This document shows positions 1-8,197 of a stretch of 35,351 bases of DNA, one piece after another. The translations under genes were made by a program, and so were the position numbers. A model generated the notes under the pieces. The model had not been told where the DNA came from. It was given only the letters and a program-made list of their open reading frames with translations, and searched no databases. The stretch covers positions 1 through 35,351 of the forward strand of contig CAIYYW010000156.1 in assembly GCA_903930515.1 (NCBI GenBank). Reading direction: 5' to 3'. Origin of the DNA: an uncultured delta proteobacterium. Lineage in GTDB: Bacteria > RBG-13-61-14 > DRUE01. How positions within the stretch are numbered: position 1 is the first letter of the stretch; every line of letters begins with the position of its first letter.

Positions 1-963
1 AAAATATGTCCGATTGATCCCGGGCTTTGATCCGGGAGGGATGATCCAGTCCGGCAATTTTTGCCCGTGGATGATCCGGTCAATCTGGAATTCCGGGAAG
101 CGGTAAAGCTCCGGCACCCAGTTCTTGCCGGACACAAATGCGTTCCAGGCCTGGGGGTTGGAATTTTTAGATGCGTTGTAGAGGCTGGGGACATATTTTC
201 CCTCCGGACCGTAACGCGCGATATTGGAATCTATCTGGGTTGAACTCTTGATGATGAAATTACCTTTGTCATCCACGCCGAACACGAACGCGCCCACCAG
301 GGAGATTCCCGAAGTCCCGGTCATAGTCCCGGCCAGGAAATTGTAATGGTTCATATCCGTGGCCGTGATGATATGGGTCTGGGCGTTCGGATAAAAAACC
401 GCGGCCTTCATCAGCCGATGCAAATTGGGCATCAGCCAGTCGCCCTCTTGGCCCGGGCCGGTTGCGGCCGCGTTCAGGTTCAGATACCTCGGGTCCAGAG
501 AGTCAATGGACACATAATATATCTTGCGGGTATTGGACGCTTGCGCAAACACCTTCAGGATGTCGGAAAAGCCGTTGCTGGAATTGGCTAAGATGGATAC
601 CTGGAACAATTCCCCCGGCTTGACCAAAGCTTTGGGCTTTACGGTGAGCAAAATATTTTTATACGCGCCCGGCTTCAACCCGCTCACCTGGGTCTCGGAA
701 AGAGACGCGGACCACAAATCCGAATTCGGAACTGTCATCTCCAGCTTGATCTCCGCCGGGTCCTTCCAGGGGTTGCTCACCCGGATAATGTATGTGGTGA
801 TCGCCCCGGGCCGGACCAAATGCTGATGAAAAGCCGGTGCGCCCTCTTCCGAAGGCGTGGAGATAAAATCCGAGGAGACCGCGGCTTCCGCATCAACAAT
901 GAAAATTAAGCTGAAGAGAGTTGCAATTATTAAACCCAAGATCCTCAATTTTTTGCTTGCCAT
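1..963 (-). CDS. Exported alkaline-phosphatase-superfamily phosphodiesterase/phosphatase (N-terminal part, cut by window edge)
   Basis: Reading on the minus strand from ATG at 963 gives 321 codons with no stop before the window edge. The start follows GGGAGG about 5 bases upstream. Residues 1-28 form a signal peptide ending in an AEA-type site. Residues ~45-140 look like an Ig-like beta domain. From ~145 the fold is the type I phosphodiesterase/nucleotide pyrophosphatase branch of the alkaline phosphatase superfamily: YYVSIDSLDPRYL supplies the first metal-binding Asp, and ITATDMNHYNFLAGTMTG matches the nucleophile motif (Thr three residues before Asn-His). It should hydrolyse phosphate or sulfate esters outside the cytoplasm; the substrate is not predictable. 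The C-terminal metal ligands lie outside the window. It is last in a minus-strand run with the peroxiredoxin-like and GH38 genes. Confidence 0.8.
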   Translation of the reverse strand, partial: MASKKLRILGLIIATLFSLIFIVDAEAAVSSDFISTPSEEGAPAFHQHLVRPGAITTYIIRVSNPWKDPAEIKLEMTVPNSDLWSASLSETQVSGLKPGAYKNILLTVKPKALVKPGELFQVSILANSSNGFSDILKVFAQASNTRKIYYVSIDSLDPRYLNLNAAATGPGQEGDWLMPNLHRLMKAAVFYPNAQTHIITATDMNHYNFLAGTMTGTSGISLVGAFVFGVDDKGNFIIKSSTQIDSNIARYGPEGKYVPSLYNASKNSNPQAWNAFVSGKNWVPELYRFPEFQIDRIIHGQKLPDWIIPPGSKPGINRTYF

Positions 964-997
964 TTTTATCCTCCCTTTAAATAACTTTTTCCTTTTC

Positions 998-1021
998 GCG
1001 CGAGCGGCTTCAGCCGCGATT
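998..1021 (+). repeat. REP-like palindrome, copy A
   Basis: The short palindrome GAGCGGCTTCAGCCGCGAT folds as GCGGC-TTCA-GCCGC. It sits in the 60-base gap between two minus-strand genes. Related palindromes of the form GCGAGCG-N-TTCAG/TTTAG-N-CGCGAT occur at 20684-20706 (inverted) and 35292-35314, so it looks like a dispersed intergenic repeat and not a dedicated terminator; no T-run follows on either strand. Confidence 0.55.
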
Positions 1022-1023
1022 CT

Positions 1024-1623
1024 TCAATTCAATTTCTTCAACTCCTCCAAAATCGTTTCCACCTTCGGGTTGTCCGCCAGATCCTTTCCCAAATGCGCGG
1101 CCTTGATCCTGCCGTCCTTGCCGATGATGAAACAGGCCGGCGGCTGATAGTGCTCCCCCTCCAGGCCTTGATCCACATATTCATATTTACCAAGATACTT
1201 CAGGAAACGCAACGACTGCCAGAAAATATTACCGGTCATTTTCTTCTCGTCCATCTTCACCCCGTAAAGCGCGTAGAGCTTGCGCGCCGGGTCCGGGACC
1301 AGGTCAAAGGAAAAATCCGAGGGAGCCTGATACTTCTCCAGAACCGCCTTCTCGCTCAGGTTGATGATGATCACTTGGGTGTTGGTCTGAGCGATTTCCT
1401 TACGGCGGTTGTGAAGATCAATCATAAACATCTGGCACCAGGAACAACCGATGTAGCGCGAAAACACCAGAAGCACATTCTGCTTCCCGAAATTCTGCGA
1501 GAGCTGAATCTCCTTCCCCTTCCAGTCCATCACCTTGAAATCAGGGGCCAAAGCGCCGAGGTTCAGCGCGAGCGCCGATCCCGCCAGGAGCAATATCCCG
1601 GCCGCCAGTATTGCCTTTTTCAT
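1024..1623 (-). CDS. Exported peroxiredoxin-like (AhpC/TSA, PRX-like2) protein
   Basis: A 199-residue protein. ATG at 1623 is chosen because GGAGG lies 5 bases upstream; an in-frame TTG four codons earlier would place that GGAGG inside the gene. Residues 1-19 are a signal peptide ending ALA. The thioredoxin fold follows: APDFKVMDWKGKEIQL, then FSRYIGCSWCQMF with a CxxC pair, then a PDPARKLYALYGV segment typical of the PRX-like2 branch of the AhpC/TSA family. A thiol peroxidase or disulfide reductase role outside the cytoplasm is inferred; the physiological substrate is unknown. It lies 45 bases after the GH38 gene on the same strand and is probably co-transcribed with it. Confidence 0.8.
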   Translation of the reverse strand: MKKAILAAGILLLAGSALALNLGALAPDFKVMDWKGKEIQLSQNFGKQNVLLVFSRYIGCSWCQMFMIDLHNRRKEIAQTNTQVIIINLSEKAVLEKYQAPSDFSFDLVPDPARKLYALYGVKMDEKKMTGNIFWQSLRFLKYLGKYEYVDQGLEGEHYQPPACFIIGKDGRIKAAHLGKDLADNPKVETILEELKKLN

Positions 1624-1668
1624 TTCCGCCTCCAAGAATTGTGACTTGAAATAATCATTGGGTCAAAG

Positions 1669-4410
1669 CTATTTTTTTATTTTCAGCTTGACGGTCCGGA
1701 TCTGATATGGCTCAATTCCCAGGCTGAGAGAAGACCCGGAAGCCGGGATCGGTTTCGGGTTCAGTTCAATCAGGTCGGTCTCGGCCGCGGAGATAATTTT
1801 CAGGCCCTGTCCCAGCTTAAGGGTTGCTGGTCCGGATTTGCCTTCCGCCTCAATCAGCCGCACCACCAGGTCATCATCATCCTCCGCTTTCTTGATCGCG
1901 CCGATGTAAGATGAACCGGAATCCAGGCTGATGAAGGAGCTTTGGTCCGGAAGCTCTCCGGAATGAGGCTCGGTCCCGATCATTTCCAGGGGCAGATTGA
2001 AATTGTAGCCCTGTCGGTAAAGCTTGGCTTCGCGCCATCCGCCCTGGTGCACTATCAACGCTAGCTCAATATGGTGAATTCCCTGGTCGGTGTATGGCAG
2101 TTGTTCGGGCGGGTAGTGTTCCACATTCTCGGAGTCGGGATTGGACGCGGGATACTCGGCGCCCTTGATCAGGGTCTGGCGGAAACCTTTTCCGGAGTCG
2201 GTGAGGGAGAAACCGTATTTGCCGTTGTTGAGGAGGGCGAGTCCGAACTTTCCGTCGGAGAGATCAATCCATTTCTGGTTTGCCATTTCCCAGCGGGCCT
2301 TTGCCGCGACCGTTTGCGGATGGGTGGGCCGCTCAATGGCGAGGTAAGGGCCGTCCGCGGAGATGGTGTTTCCGTCCAGGGTGGTGTTGAATTCCAGCTT
2401 GACCAGCGAGTTCTCTATATGGAAATCGCTGTCCAGGTCCAGGTAAAGAAGCGGGTCTCCCTTCACCAGCCGGAGCTTCTGCTCAAAAACCGTGACCTGG
2501 TCCCCGGCTTTCATCTCCCGGCGCACAGTCGCCTCAATGAAGAGCGGGCCTTGGGCGGATATTTTCACTTCGGAGGCCGCGGGAATTTCAATCGGTTTTT
2601 TGTAATAGTCCGGGTCAATGTTCCAGGCCCGGTGCTGCTTATGGCGGTCATTGAAAGCGAGAATTTTATTGCCCGAGCCGTCAATCATCTCCCTGCCCGA
2701 GGCCCGGTCAACGAGCGAGACGATCCATCCCTGCTTTTTGGAGACGCTTACTTTCAAGGATTCGTTTTCCATCAAGATCTGATCCCCGGAGTCGGAAATA
2801 TTGAGTTGGCCGCTGAGCAACGGATCGCTCCCGGCCGCGGGCTTCAAATAATAAACGCTGTATCCGACCGACGGGATCTGGTTGGCGCGAAACCAGAGAT
2901 AGCTCTTGCCGCCGCTGGAAACTGTTTGCGAAGGCAGGGTCTTGCCATCCTTGTCCAAGACCTGGAAATTTTTGCCGGCCTCGGTTTCCATCTTCACCAG
3001 CCCGGCCCTCTCCCATCCGAGGGAATTGAAAACCAGGACCGGGTCCGCGCCTTCCATCTTCTTCACCGTGGCGAGCCTTGCGACCTGCTTGAGTCCGTCA
3101 CCGATCAAAGATCGGGCGTCGCTCTCCAGAAGCGTGAAATCCTTTCTCGCGTCCTGATATACCTCCGGGATGGACGACCCGGGAAGGATGTCGTGGAACT
3201 GGTTGGTGCATAAAATCTTCCAGGCATCCCGGATTTTTTGCGCGGGGTAGGCTGTCCCGAAAAGGTTGGCGACCGAGCTGATGGTTTCCGCGCTCCGCAT
3301 CAGGTTCTCGCTCAAGCGGTTGGCGCGCTTAAGCCAGGCTTGGGTGGTCTGAACCCCGCGGTGCCGCTCCAGATACATCTCATCGTCCCACACCGGCAGC
3401 CGCTCGCGGAATTTATCCAGGTCCTGGAAAAATTCCGCCGCGCTTGAGAATCGGGCATATCCTTTTTTCTCCAGCCGTTCCTGGTTCACGATCTCGCGCT
3501 CCTGCGGCCCCATCCCGCCGTCTCCGATGCCGTAATAGATCGGGATCTCGGTGATGAATTCTTGGGAGAGCGCGGCGCGGATGGCCTCGGGCGGGACCTG
3601 GTAGTTATACACCCGGTCAACGCCGGGCTTGAGTTCATAGTTTGTGTATTTGAACAGGTAGCGGTATCCGTCAATATTGATCAACTCGCGGTAGGGGAAG
3701 AACTCGGGATAGCCGATGGAGATCCAGTTGTTGACCAGGATGGTTGACCCGTCGGGGGAGCGCCAGAGGAAGTTATGGAACGGGAATCGGGTGTCAAAAT
3801 TGGTGGTGAGTTTTTTGGCCCAGAGGTATTTGATTCCGGCTCGGGCGGAGAGCTGGGGGAGGTTTCGGTTGTAGCCGAAGGTATCGGGTAGCCAGAGTAT
3901 TTCCACGGGGTGCCCGAAATGCTCAAGATAGAAGCGCTGTCCGAGCAGGAACTGGCGCGCGAAGGATTCTCCTTCAGGCATATTGCAATCCGGTTCCACC
4001 CACATCCCGCCGGTGATCTCCCAGCGGCCTTGTTTTTCCATCTCCTGGATCTGTTTGAAAAGGTCGGGATGGTCCTGCATCATCCACTCGTAAAGCAGAG
4101 GCTGCGACTGGGAATAGATGAACCCGGGATGGCGGCCCATATTTGCAACGGCGTTGCTGAAAGTCTTATAAACCTTGGTGTGGGTCTGGGCCATTCGCCA
4201 GCGCCAGGCCACATCTATATGCGACTGGCCGATCGAGTGCGCCTGGAGCGCGTCGGTTTTAAACCGGGTGACCGCCATCAGGGTCGGATGCAAGGAAACC
4301 AGGACGCCCGAGTCCTTGGGCTTGCTCGAGGGCTTTTCTCCCAAAACCGGACCCGCGAAAAGAGCCAGCGCGGCGATCCCGAAAACCCAAGCCCTGAGAA
4401 AAATTTTCAT
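1669..4410 (-). CDS. Secreted GH38 alpha-mannosidase
   Basis: A 913-residue protein starting at ATG 4410 behind AAGGAG. Residues 1-24 are a signal peptide (cleavage near VLG-EK). The GH38 catalytic barrel begins with SHIDVAWRWR (zinc ligands His64 and Asp66). WLPDTFGYNRNLPQ carries Asp176, the expected nucleophile. FHDILPGSSIPEVY near residue 400 is another conserved GH38 motif. The C-terminal half is the beta-sandwich region of the family, and the length is normal. It would cleave alpha-mannosides from glycans in the periplasm or outside the cell. Its neighbours are a periplasmic sugar-binding protein upstream and a peroxiredoxin-like protein downstream, suggesting a glycan-use cluster. The family call is secure; the exact linkage is unknown. 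Confidence 0.93.
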   Translation of the reverse strand: MKIFLRAWVFGIAALALFAGPVLGEKPSSKPKDSGVLVSLHPTLMAVTRFKTDALQAHSIGQSHIDVAWRWRMAQTHTKVYKTFSNAVANMGRHPGFIYSQSQPLLYEWMMQDHPDLFKQIQEMEKQGRWEITGGMWVEPDCNMPEGESFARQFLLGQRFYLEHFGHPVEILWLPDTFGYNRNLPQLSARAGIKYLWAKKLTTNFDTRFPFHNFLWRSPDGSTILVNNWISIGYPEFFPYRELINIDGYRYLFKYTNYELKPGVDRVYNYQVPPEAIRAALSQEFITEIPIYYGIGDGGMGPQEREIVNQERLEKKGYARFSSAAEFFQDLDKFRERLPVWDDEMYLERHRGVQTTQAWLKRANRLSENLMRSAETISSVANLFGTAYPAQKIRDAWKILCTNQFHDILPGSSIPEVYQDARKDFTLLESDARSLIGDGLKQVARLATVKKMEGADPVLVFNSLGWERAGLVKMETEAGKNFQVLDKDGKTLPSQTVSSGGKSYLWFRANQIPSVGYSVYYLKPAAGSDPLLSGQLNISDSGDQILMENESLKVSVSKKQGWIVSLVDRASGREMIDGSGNKILAFNDRHKQHRAWNIDPDYYKKPIEIPAASEVKISAQGPLFIEATVRREMKAGDQVTVFEQKLRLVKGDPLLYLDLDSDFHIENSLVKLEFNTTLDGNTISADGPYLAIERPTHPQTVAAKARWEMANQKWIDLSDGKFGLALLNNGKYGFSLTDSGKGFRQTLIKGAEYPASNPDSENVEHYPPEQLPYTDQGIHHIELALIVHQGGWREAKLYRQGYNFNLPLEMIGTEPHSGELPDQSSFISLDSGSSYIGAIKKAEDDDDLVVRLIEAEGKSGPATLKLGQGLKIISAAETDLIELNPKPIPASGSSLSLGIEPYQIRTVKLKIKK

Positions 4411-4479
4411 GGTCCCTTCTCCTTGCCGCCCCGGGGCCGGGGTCAGCGGTTCGGCCGGGCAGGAATGTCCGGCGTCAAT

Positions 4480-5529
4480 TTATTTCAAATCGTTCCTGGT
4501 CAGCACCCGGACCGGCACCTTGAGGTCGCGGGGAACAATGGATCCGGAGAGAATTTTCACCACTCCGTTCGCGACCATCTCCCCGGTCTTGGACGGCTGG
4601 GTGTCCACGGTTCCACGGTACATCCCGCCCTGGCGGATGGATTCCAAGGCTTTCATCTCCGCGTCAATTCCGATGATGATGTTCTGGTTGGGATTCTTCT
4701 TGGCCTGTTCCATTGCCAGGAGCGCGCCGTATGCCCCGGCGTCATTGATGCTCACCACCACATTGATCTCGGGATGGGCCTGGAGCGCGTTCTCCATTGA
4801 CTTGAGTCCGTTATCCTGGGTGGCGCCCAAATATCTGCCGATGATCTTGGCGTTGGGGGCGAGTTGGTGAAGGGCCTTTTCAATCTCGTTCGCCCGGATC
4901 ACCACATTGGGCATATCCGGATAGTCCAGGATCGCGACCGTCGCCTTCCCGGCCATCTCCTCCCGGATCAACTTGGCGGCAAACTCGCCCGCGGCCCTTC
5001 CCAAATCGGCGTCCTCAATGGAAATGCTGATCCCGTTGAAGGCGGATTCGCGGCCGGCGTATTGCACGATGTAAACCCCCTGGTCCGCGGCTTCCTGCAA
5101 AGCGAGCTGGAGAACCTTGGGGTCCAGAACGCAGATCACGATCACCTTTGACCCCGCGGAGGTGTAATTTTCAATCGCGGAAATCTGCGCCTCGGATTTC
5201 ATCTCCGGGTCAACCATCTGCGCCTTGAGACCATAGCTTTCCAAAGTCTTCCTGGCCGAGGCCGCAACCGCGTAATGATACTCGGTCTTGAGCGTGCACG
5301 GGACAATGCCGACAAAACTTTTGCCCAGGCCGGCTTGGGCCTTGCTGATTTCATCCGGCGTAATGCTCAGGTCTTCCGCGCTTCCCATCTTGCCCGCAAC
5401 GATCTTGGGCTTGCCCGCAGCCAAAGTCTTCCCGGCTTGTCCGGGCATGGCCGGCTCGGGCTGCGGCTTGCAATAACTCATGCCCATGCCAATCAAAATC
5501 ATCAGACTCACAATTTTCCAAATTTTCAT
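4480..5529 (-). CDS. Periplasmic sugar-binding protein (type 1 PBP, ribose/xylose type)
   Basis: A 349-residue protein. ATG at 5529 is preferred because GAGGGGAG lies directly upstream; an in-frame ATG at 5547 has no ribosome binding site. The N-terminus is a signal sequence with Cys20 preceded by M-S-Y, a non-canonical lipobox, so a lipid anchor is possible but not certain. The rest matches the LacI-like periplasmic binding fold: two Rossmann-like lobes, with NVVVSINDAGAYGALLAME and IIIGIDAEMKALESI typical of Peripla_BP_4. It should bind a monosaccharide for an ABC importer or a sensor. No permease or ATPase gene lies in the window, so it is an orphan here. It starts 10 bases after the nuclease gene of the AT-rich island. 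Confidence 0.85.
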   Translation of the reverse strand: MKIWKIVSLMILIGMGMSYCKPQPEPAMPGQAGKTLAAGKPKIVAGKMGSAEDLSITPDEISKAQAGLGKSFVGIVPCTLKTEYHYAVAASARKTLESYGLKAQMVDPEMKSEAQISAIENYTSAGSKVIVICVLDPKVLQLALQEAADQGVYIVQYAGRESAFNGISISIEDADLGRAAGEFAAKLIREEMAGKATVAILDYPDMPNVVIRANEIEKALHQLAPNAKIIGRYLGATQDNGLKSMENALQAHPEINVVVSINDAGAYGALLAMEQAKKNPNQNIIIGIDAEMKALESIRQGGMYRGTVDTQPSKTGEMVANGVVKILSGSIVPRDLKVPVRVLTRNDLK

Positions 5530-5539
5530 TCTCCCCTCT

Positions 5540-6079
5540 CTATTCATAATACTCGTTTTTTAGATGGCAATGGGTTCCATTAAATTCTGTCCTCAACCGG
5601 CAGGCCGGTTTATCGCCTTTGGTAAAATAAATTAAATCCGCTTCCGACAATGGCCCGGCAACTTGCCCTGAAACAAACTCCAGGTAATCCTGTTTGCCCT
5701 TCTGGTATTCGAATTTAACGCAATAGAGGTGTTCATAAATACCTTTATTTTTTAGCTCGTCAACCACCGATGCGCTAAAAAGCCAGGTCGCCTCAAGATT
5801 TTGTCTGGATTCCTGGGTCTTGATATTCACATAAACTGTCTCCTCAAGCAGGATAATAACCACATCGTATCCCCGCCAGTTCTTGAACTTGACCTTATCC
5901 TTGCCAAAATAATCAATCATATAGTCAAGGGTGTGTTTTTCGATGACATCCGAGATCGTTCGGGACGATAGCGACAGGTGATGTTTCCCAATTTTGACTG
6001 GAATTTGCGCTGAATTTAGATGCGCGCGGCACTTTTCTGCAAATTTCTTCAGCGCTCTTTTAGACCCGGTCGGAGCCAA
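5540..6079 (-). CDS. Putative PD-(D/E)XK-type restriction endonuclease
   Basis: The frame is open from 6202, but the best start is TTG at 6079, with AAGGAG six bases upstream. That gives 179 residues overlapping the end of the zinc-ribbon gene by 20 bases. The core WRGYDVVIILLEETVYVNIKTQ fits the nuclease pattern D-x(n)-(D/E/N)-x-K, with Asp72, Asn85 and Lys87 (Asn in place of the usual Glu/Asp); Glu47 in the preceding helix may complete the site. I do not recognise a specific restriction-enzyme family. Its place as last gene of an operon with an N6-adenine methyltransferase supports a DNA-cutting role. The region is AT-richer than the flanking genes. Confidence is good for a nuclease and modest for specificity. 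Confidence 0.6.
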   Translation of the reverse strand: MAPTGSKRALKKFAEKCRAHLNSAQIPVKIGKHHLSLSSRTISDVIEKHTLDYMIDYFGKDKVKFKNWRGYDVVIILLEETVYVNIKTQESRQNLEATWLFSASVVDELKNKGIYEHLYCVKFEYQKGKQDYLEFVSGQVAGPLSEADLIYFTKGDKPACRLRTEFNGTHCHLKNEYYE

Positions 6080-6266
6080 CTTCCTCTCCTTTGATATAGG
6101 CAATGGCGCAATCAGGGCAAAGCGGTCCCCATCCTTCCTCGGTATTGAAGGCGTCATAAGGATCTGAGCCTTTCTTGACCTCGGCGGAATCCACATAGCC
6201 AAACCTTACATCAACAGCCATGGTTTTATCAGAATGCTTTTTCCGACATTGTTCACATTCCCACAT
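6060..6266 (-). CDS. Small four-cysteine zinc-ribbon protein of the restriction-like island
   Basis: A 68-residue protein starting at ATG 6266 behind GGAGG with a 6-base spacer. Cys4-x2-Cys7 and Cys50-x2-Cys53 form a likely C4 zinc site spanning almost the whole protein, with an acidic middle (YVDSAEVKKGSDPYDAF). I do not recognise a family. It lies 13 bases after the coiled-coil gene and overlaps the nuclease gene start by 20 bases, so it is translated within the same operon, probably with the nuclease translationally coupled to it. It could be a DNA- or protein-binding accessory or a regulator of the nuclease; this is inference only. Confidence 0.7.
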   Translation of the reverse strand: MWECEQCRKKHSDKTMAVDVRFGYVDSAEVKKGSDPYDAFNTEEGWGPLCPDCAIAYIKGEEVGSDRV

Positions 6267-6279
6267 TTGATCCCTCCGC

Positions 6280-6720
6280 CTATTCTTCCAGAATGCGGTT
6301 CAATTCTTCAACAATTTCCGGGATAGATCGGCTTAATGATCGCTCAATTCTTGCTCGGTTTCTTTCGATTTTTTGATCCAGTTGAACTTGGCGTTCATCA
6401 ATTCTTTGTTGAATTGTAGCGGTATCCGCGCCCTCTTGTTGGAGCCGCCGTCTCAAGACTCGAAGTTTATCTGCCTCCATCAATCTTACCAGCAGTTCAG
6501 CCAGATCCTGATTCCGAGGCATGTATTCAAGAACATCATTGGAACCGATTTTGTAAGTTAAGGGCTTAGCAATCTGTTCTCCCTCCGGGCCGCCCCTCCT
6601 AATCCTAACACGGCTCCTTTGGCTGGTCAGGGCCATATAAATCAAGACCTGGAATTCAATGGAAGCCCAATCTCCGGGGTTGTTATATAATCTGATTTCA
6701 ATTGGCGGTCGCCTGGGCAT
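6280..6720 (-). CDS. Unrecognised coiled-coil protein between methyltransferase and nuclease
   Basis: A 146-residue protein from ATG 6720, with AAGGAG 7 bases upstream inside the end of the methyltransferase gene. The two genes overlap by 23 bases. The first ~60 residues are mixed (IEIRLYNNPGDWASIEFQ, then a basic stretch RVRIRRGG). Residues ~75-146 are a charged heptad-like helix rich in Arg, Glu and Gln (RRRLQQEG, QQRIDERQVQLDQKIERN), predicted to form a coiled coil. I know no family for it. Its conserved-looking operon position suggests an accessory or scaffold subunit of the restriction-like system. It could instead be a regulator. Confidence 0.65.
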   Translation of the reverse strand: MPRRPPIEIRLYNNPGDWASIEFQVLIYMALTSQRSRVRIRRGGPEGEQIAKPLTYKIGSNDVLEYMPRNQDLAELLVRLMEADKLRVLRRRLQQEGADTATIQQRIDERQVQLDQKIERNRARIERSLSRSIPEIVEELNRILEE

Positions 6721-8185
6721 CCTGTATCTCCTTTCCATAATTAAGCAATTGATTTTCGAGATGATCTATAACATTTTTTATCTTCTGATCTCTTATTTGC
6801 TCTTCGGAATCATGGTCAGCAAGAATCCTCTTGAATTCCACCGATATGGCTTGTTGGATTTGGATGGGAACGATGGGAATCGGCAGTGACAGAAGATCGG
6901 TTTTATTTATGCTGACGGTACCCACCCCATGCTTTAACAGGCTGATTGAATCTTGACCAAACCGCGTTTTCAAATAGGCGACCAGAAAAAATGGATCAAT
7001 GCCTGTCACCCCGAAGATATGTAAATAATCGGATGCAACCCCTTCTTTTTCCTTGGAATCCACCATGGCGATTCTTCCCGCGCACCCTACGCCTACGCGA
7101 ACGAAGACAAGCTCTCCCACGCGAACATGGGCCTCGGGGGAATACATTTTGCTCTTGGGATCAATAAATTTCTTATCTCGTTCATAATCAATGCCGAGTT
7201 CGGTGATATTGGTGGCGTGCAAAAATCTCGCCCCCTTGGATGCAAAATTCCTTTCCTTGCCATACAGAGTCTTTCCGGTTTTGCAGTATGTGACAAATTG
7301 GCTCAAAGGCACGAACTTGAATCCTTTTCTTAGCAGAAGATGCAGGTTGCTTTCATTAAGCTTATGATGATATTCCCAGTCCATGCGGTTCCTAAGCTGT
7401 ATCCCGTTCAAAGAAATTGGATCGCCGATTATGCCCGGGCTTTGAAACCGGCAAAGCTTTGCAGAATAATGAAGGTTATGAGAGTTGCTTTTTTTCAATA
7501 TTAAGATGCTGGTTTTGGCAGAGGTATCCCGAAAAACGTGCCTGGGAAGACTTATGATGCAATGAACTTTGGTTTGAGCCAGGATAAATTGCCGAACATA
7601 GGCATATTGGGGGTTTGACAATATGCCGTCGGGAAGAATAATCACGATATGCCCATTGGCCCGAGCCAGGCTGATAAATTTTTCAAGAAAGAGCACCTCG
7701 ATGGCTTGGCCGCGCCGTAACTTTTTATTGTTGTGCGCCAGGCAAAAATCCCTTAAAGCCTCGGGGGCTTTGATGCGGTCAAACCAGCTGCTGAAAGGAG
7801 GATTTCCCAGGACCAGATCAAAGCCGCCTTTGGAGAGCACTTTGGCGATTTCGGCATTTTCCCATGTTTGCCTTTCCAGGCTGTTTGAGCAGTAAAGATG
7901 AGCCTTGAATGCATTCGCGCTCCTTATCTTGTGGATCATGCCCCGGTCAATGTCAATGCCGAAAAGGCTGGATGTTTGCCATAATTCGGATGCTGCAGAT
8001 AGAAAGGCCCCCTCTCCAACCGCTGGGTCAATGATGGCCTCGGGTTCTATTTCGGGCAGCAAGGAAAGCGCTTTTTTTACCACAGTCTCCGGAGTAAAAT
8101 ATTGGTTAAGCTTCTGTCGGTCATGATGCCGTCGCCGCTCACGGTTTTCAGATTTAAAGGCCCCATCTTGGTTAGTCCTTGCCAT
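6698..8185 (-). CDS. N6-adenine DNA methyltransferase with fused HsdS-like target-recognition domain
   Basis: A 495-residue protein from ATG 8185. The N-terminus has LNQYFTPETVVKKAL, like the FFTP segment of N6-adenine methylases. AdoMet motif I is DPAVGEGAF (residues 53-61) and the catalytic motif IV is NPPF (128-131). From ~290 to the end it resembles one HsdS-type target-recognition half: FVPLSQFVTYCKTGKTLYG, VRVGVGCAGRIAMV, then VGTVSINKTDLLSLPIPIVP and a terminal helix. It should methylate adenine within a specific sequence to protect host DNA. Unlike type IIG enzymes it carries no nuclease domain; a separate nuclease lies downstream. The gene is AT-richer than its neighbours, suggesting horizontal acquisition. 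A TTG start at 8212 was rejected because it lies inside the promoter. Confidence 0.88.
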   Translation of the reverse strand: MARTNQDGAFKSENRERRRHHDRQKLNQYFTPETVVKKALSLLPEIEPEAIIDPAVGEGAFLSAASELWQTSSLFGIDIDRGMIHKIRSANAFKAHLYCSNSLERQTWENAEIAKVLSKGGFDLVLGNPPFSSWFDRIKAPEALRDFCLAHNNKKLRRGQAIEVLFLEKFISLARANGHIVIILPDGILSNPQYAYVRQFILAQTKVHCIISLPRHVFRDTSAKTSILILKKSNSHNLHYSAKLCRFQSPGIIGDPISLNGIQLRNRMDWEYHHKLNESNLHLLLRKGFKFVPLSQFVTYCKTGKTLYGKERNFASKGARFLHATNITELGIDYERDKKFIDPKSKMYSPEAHVRVGELVFVRVGVGCAGRIAMVDSKEKEGVASDYLHIFGVTGIDPFFLVAYLKTRFGQDSISLLKHGVGTVSINKTDLLSLPIPIVPIQIQQAISVEFKRILADHDSEEQIRDQKIKNVIDHLENQLLNYGKEIQDAQATAN

Positions 8186-8197
8186 TTGACTTTTTAA

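Noticed and set aside
61-826. Plus-strand frames at the left edge
   Set aside because: They are shadows of the minus-strand phosphodiesterase gene, which has a signal peptide, an Ig-like domain and the nucleophile motif.
2071-3213. Long plus-strand open frame (380 codons) opposite the GH38 gene
   Set aside because: It is antisense to a clear GH38 mannosidase; GC-rich codons remove stops on the other strand. No ribosome binding site and no recognisable motif.
6080-6202. Upstream starts (6202, 6157) for the nuclease gene
   Set aside because: They would overlap the zinc-ribbon gene by up to 143 bases and have no ribosome binding site; TTG 6079 has AAGGAG six bases upstream.
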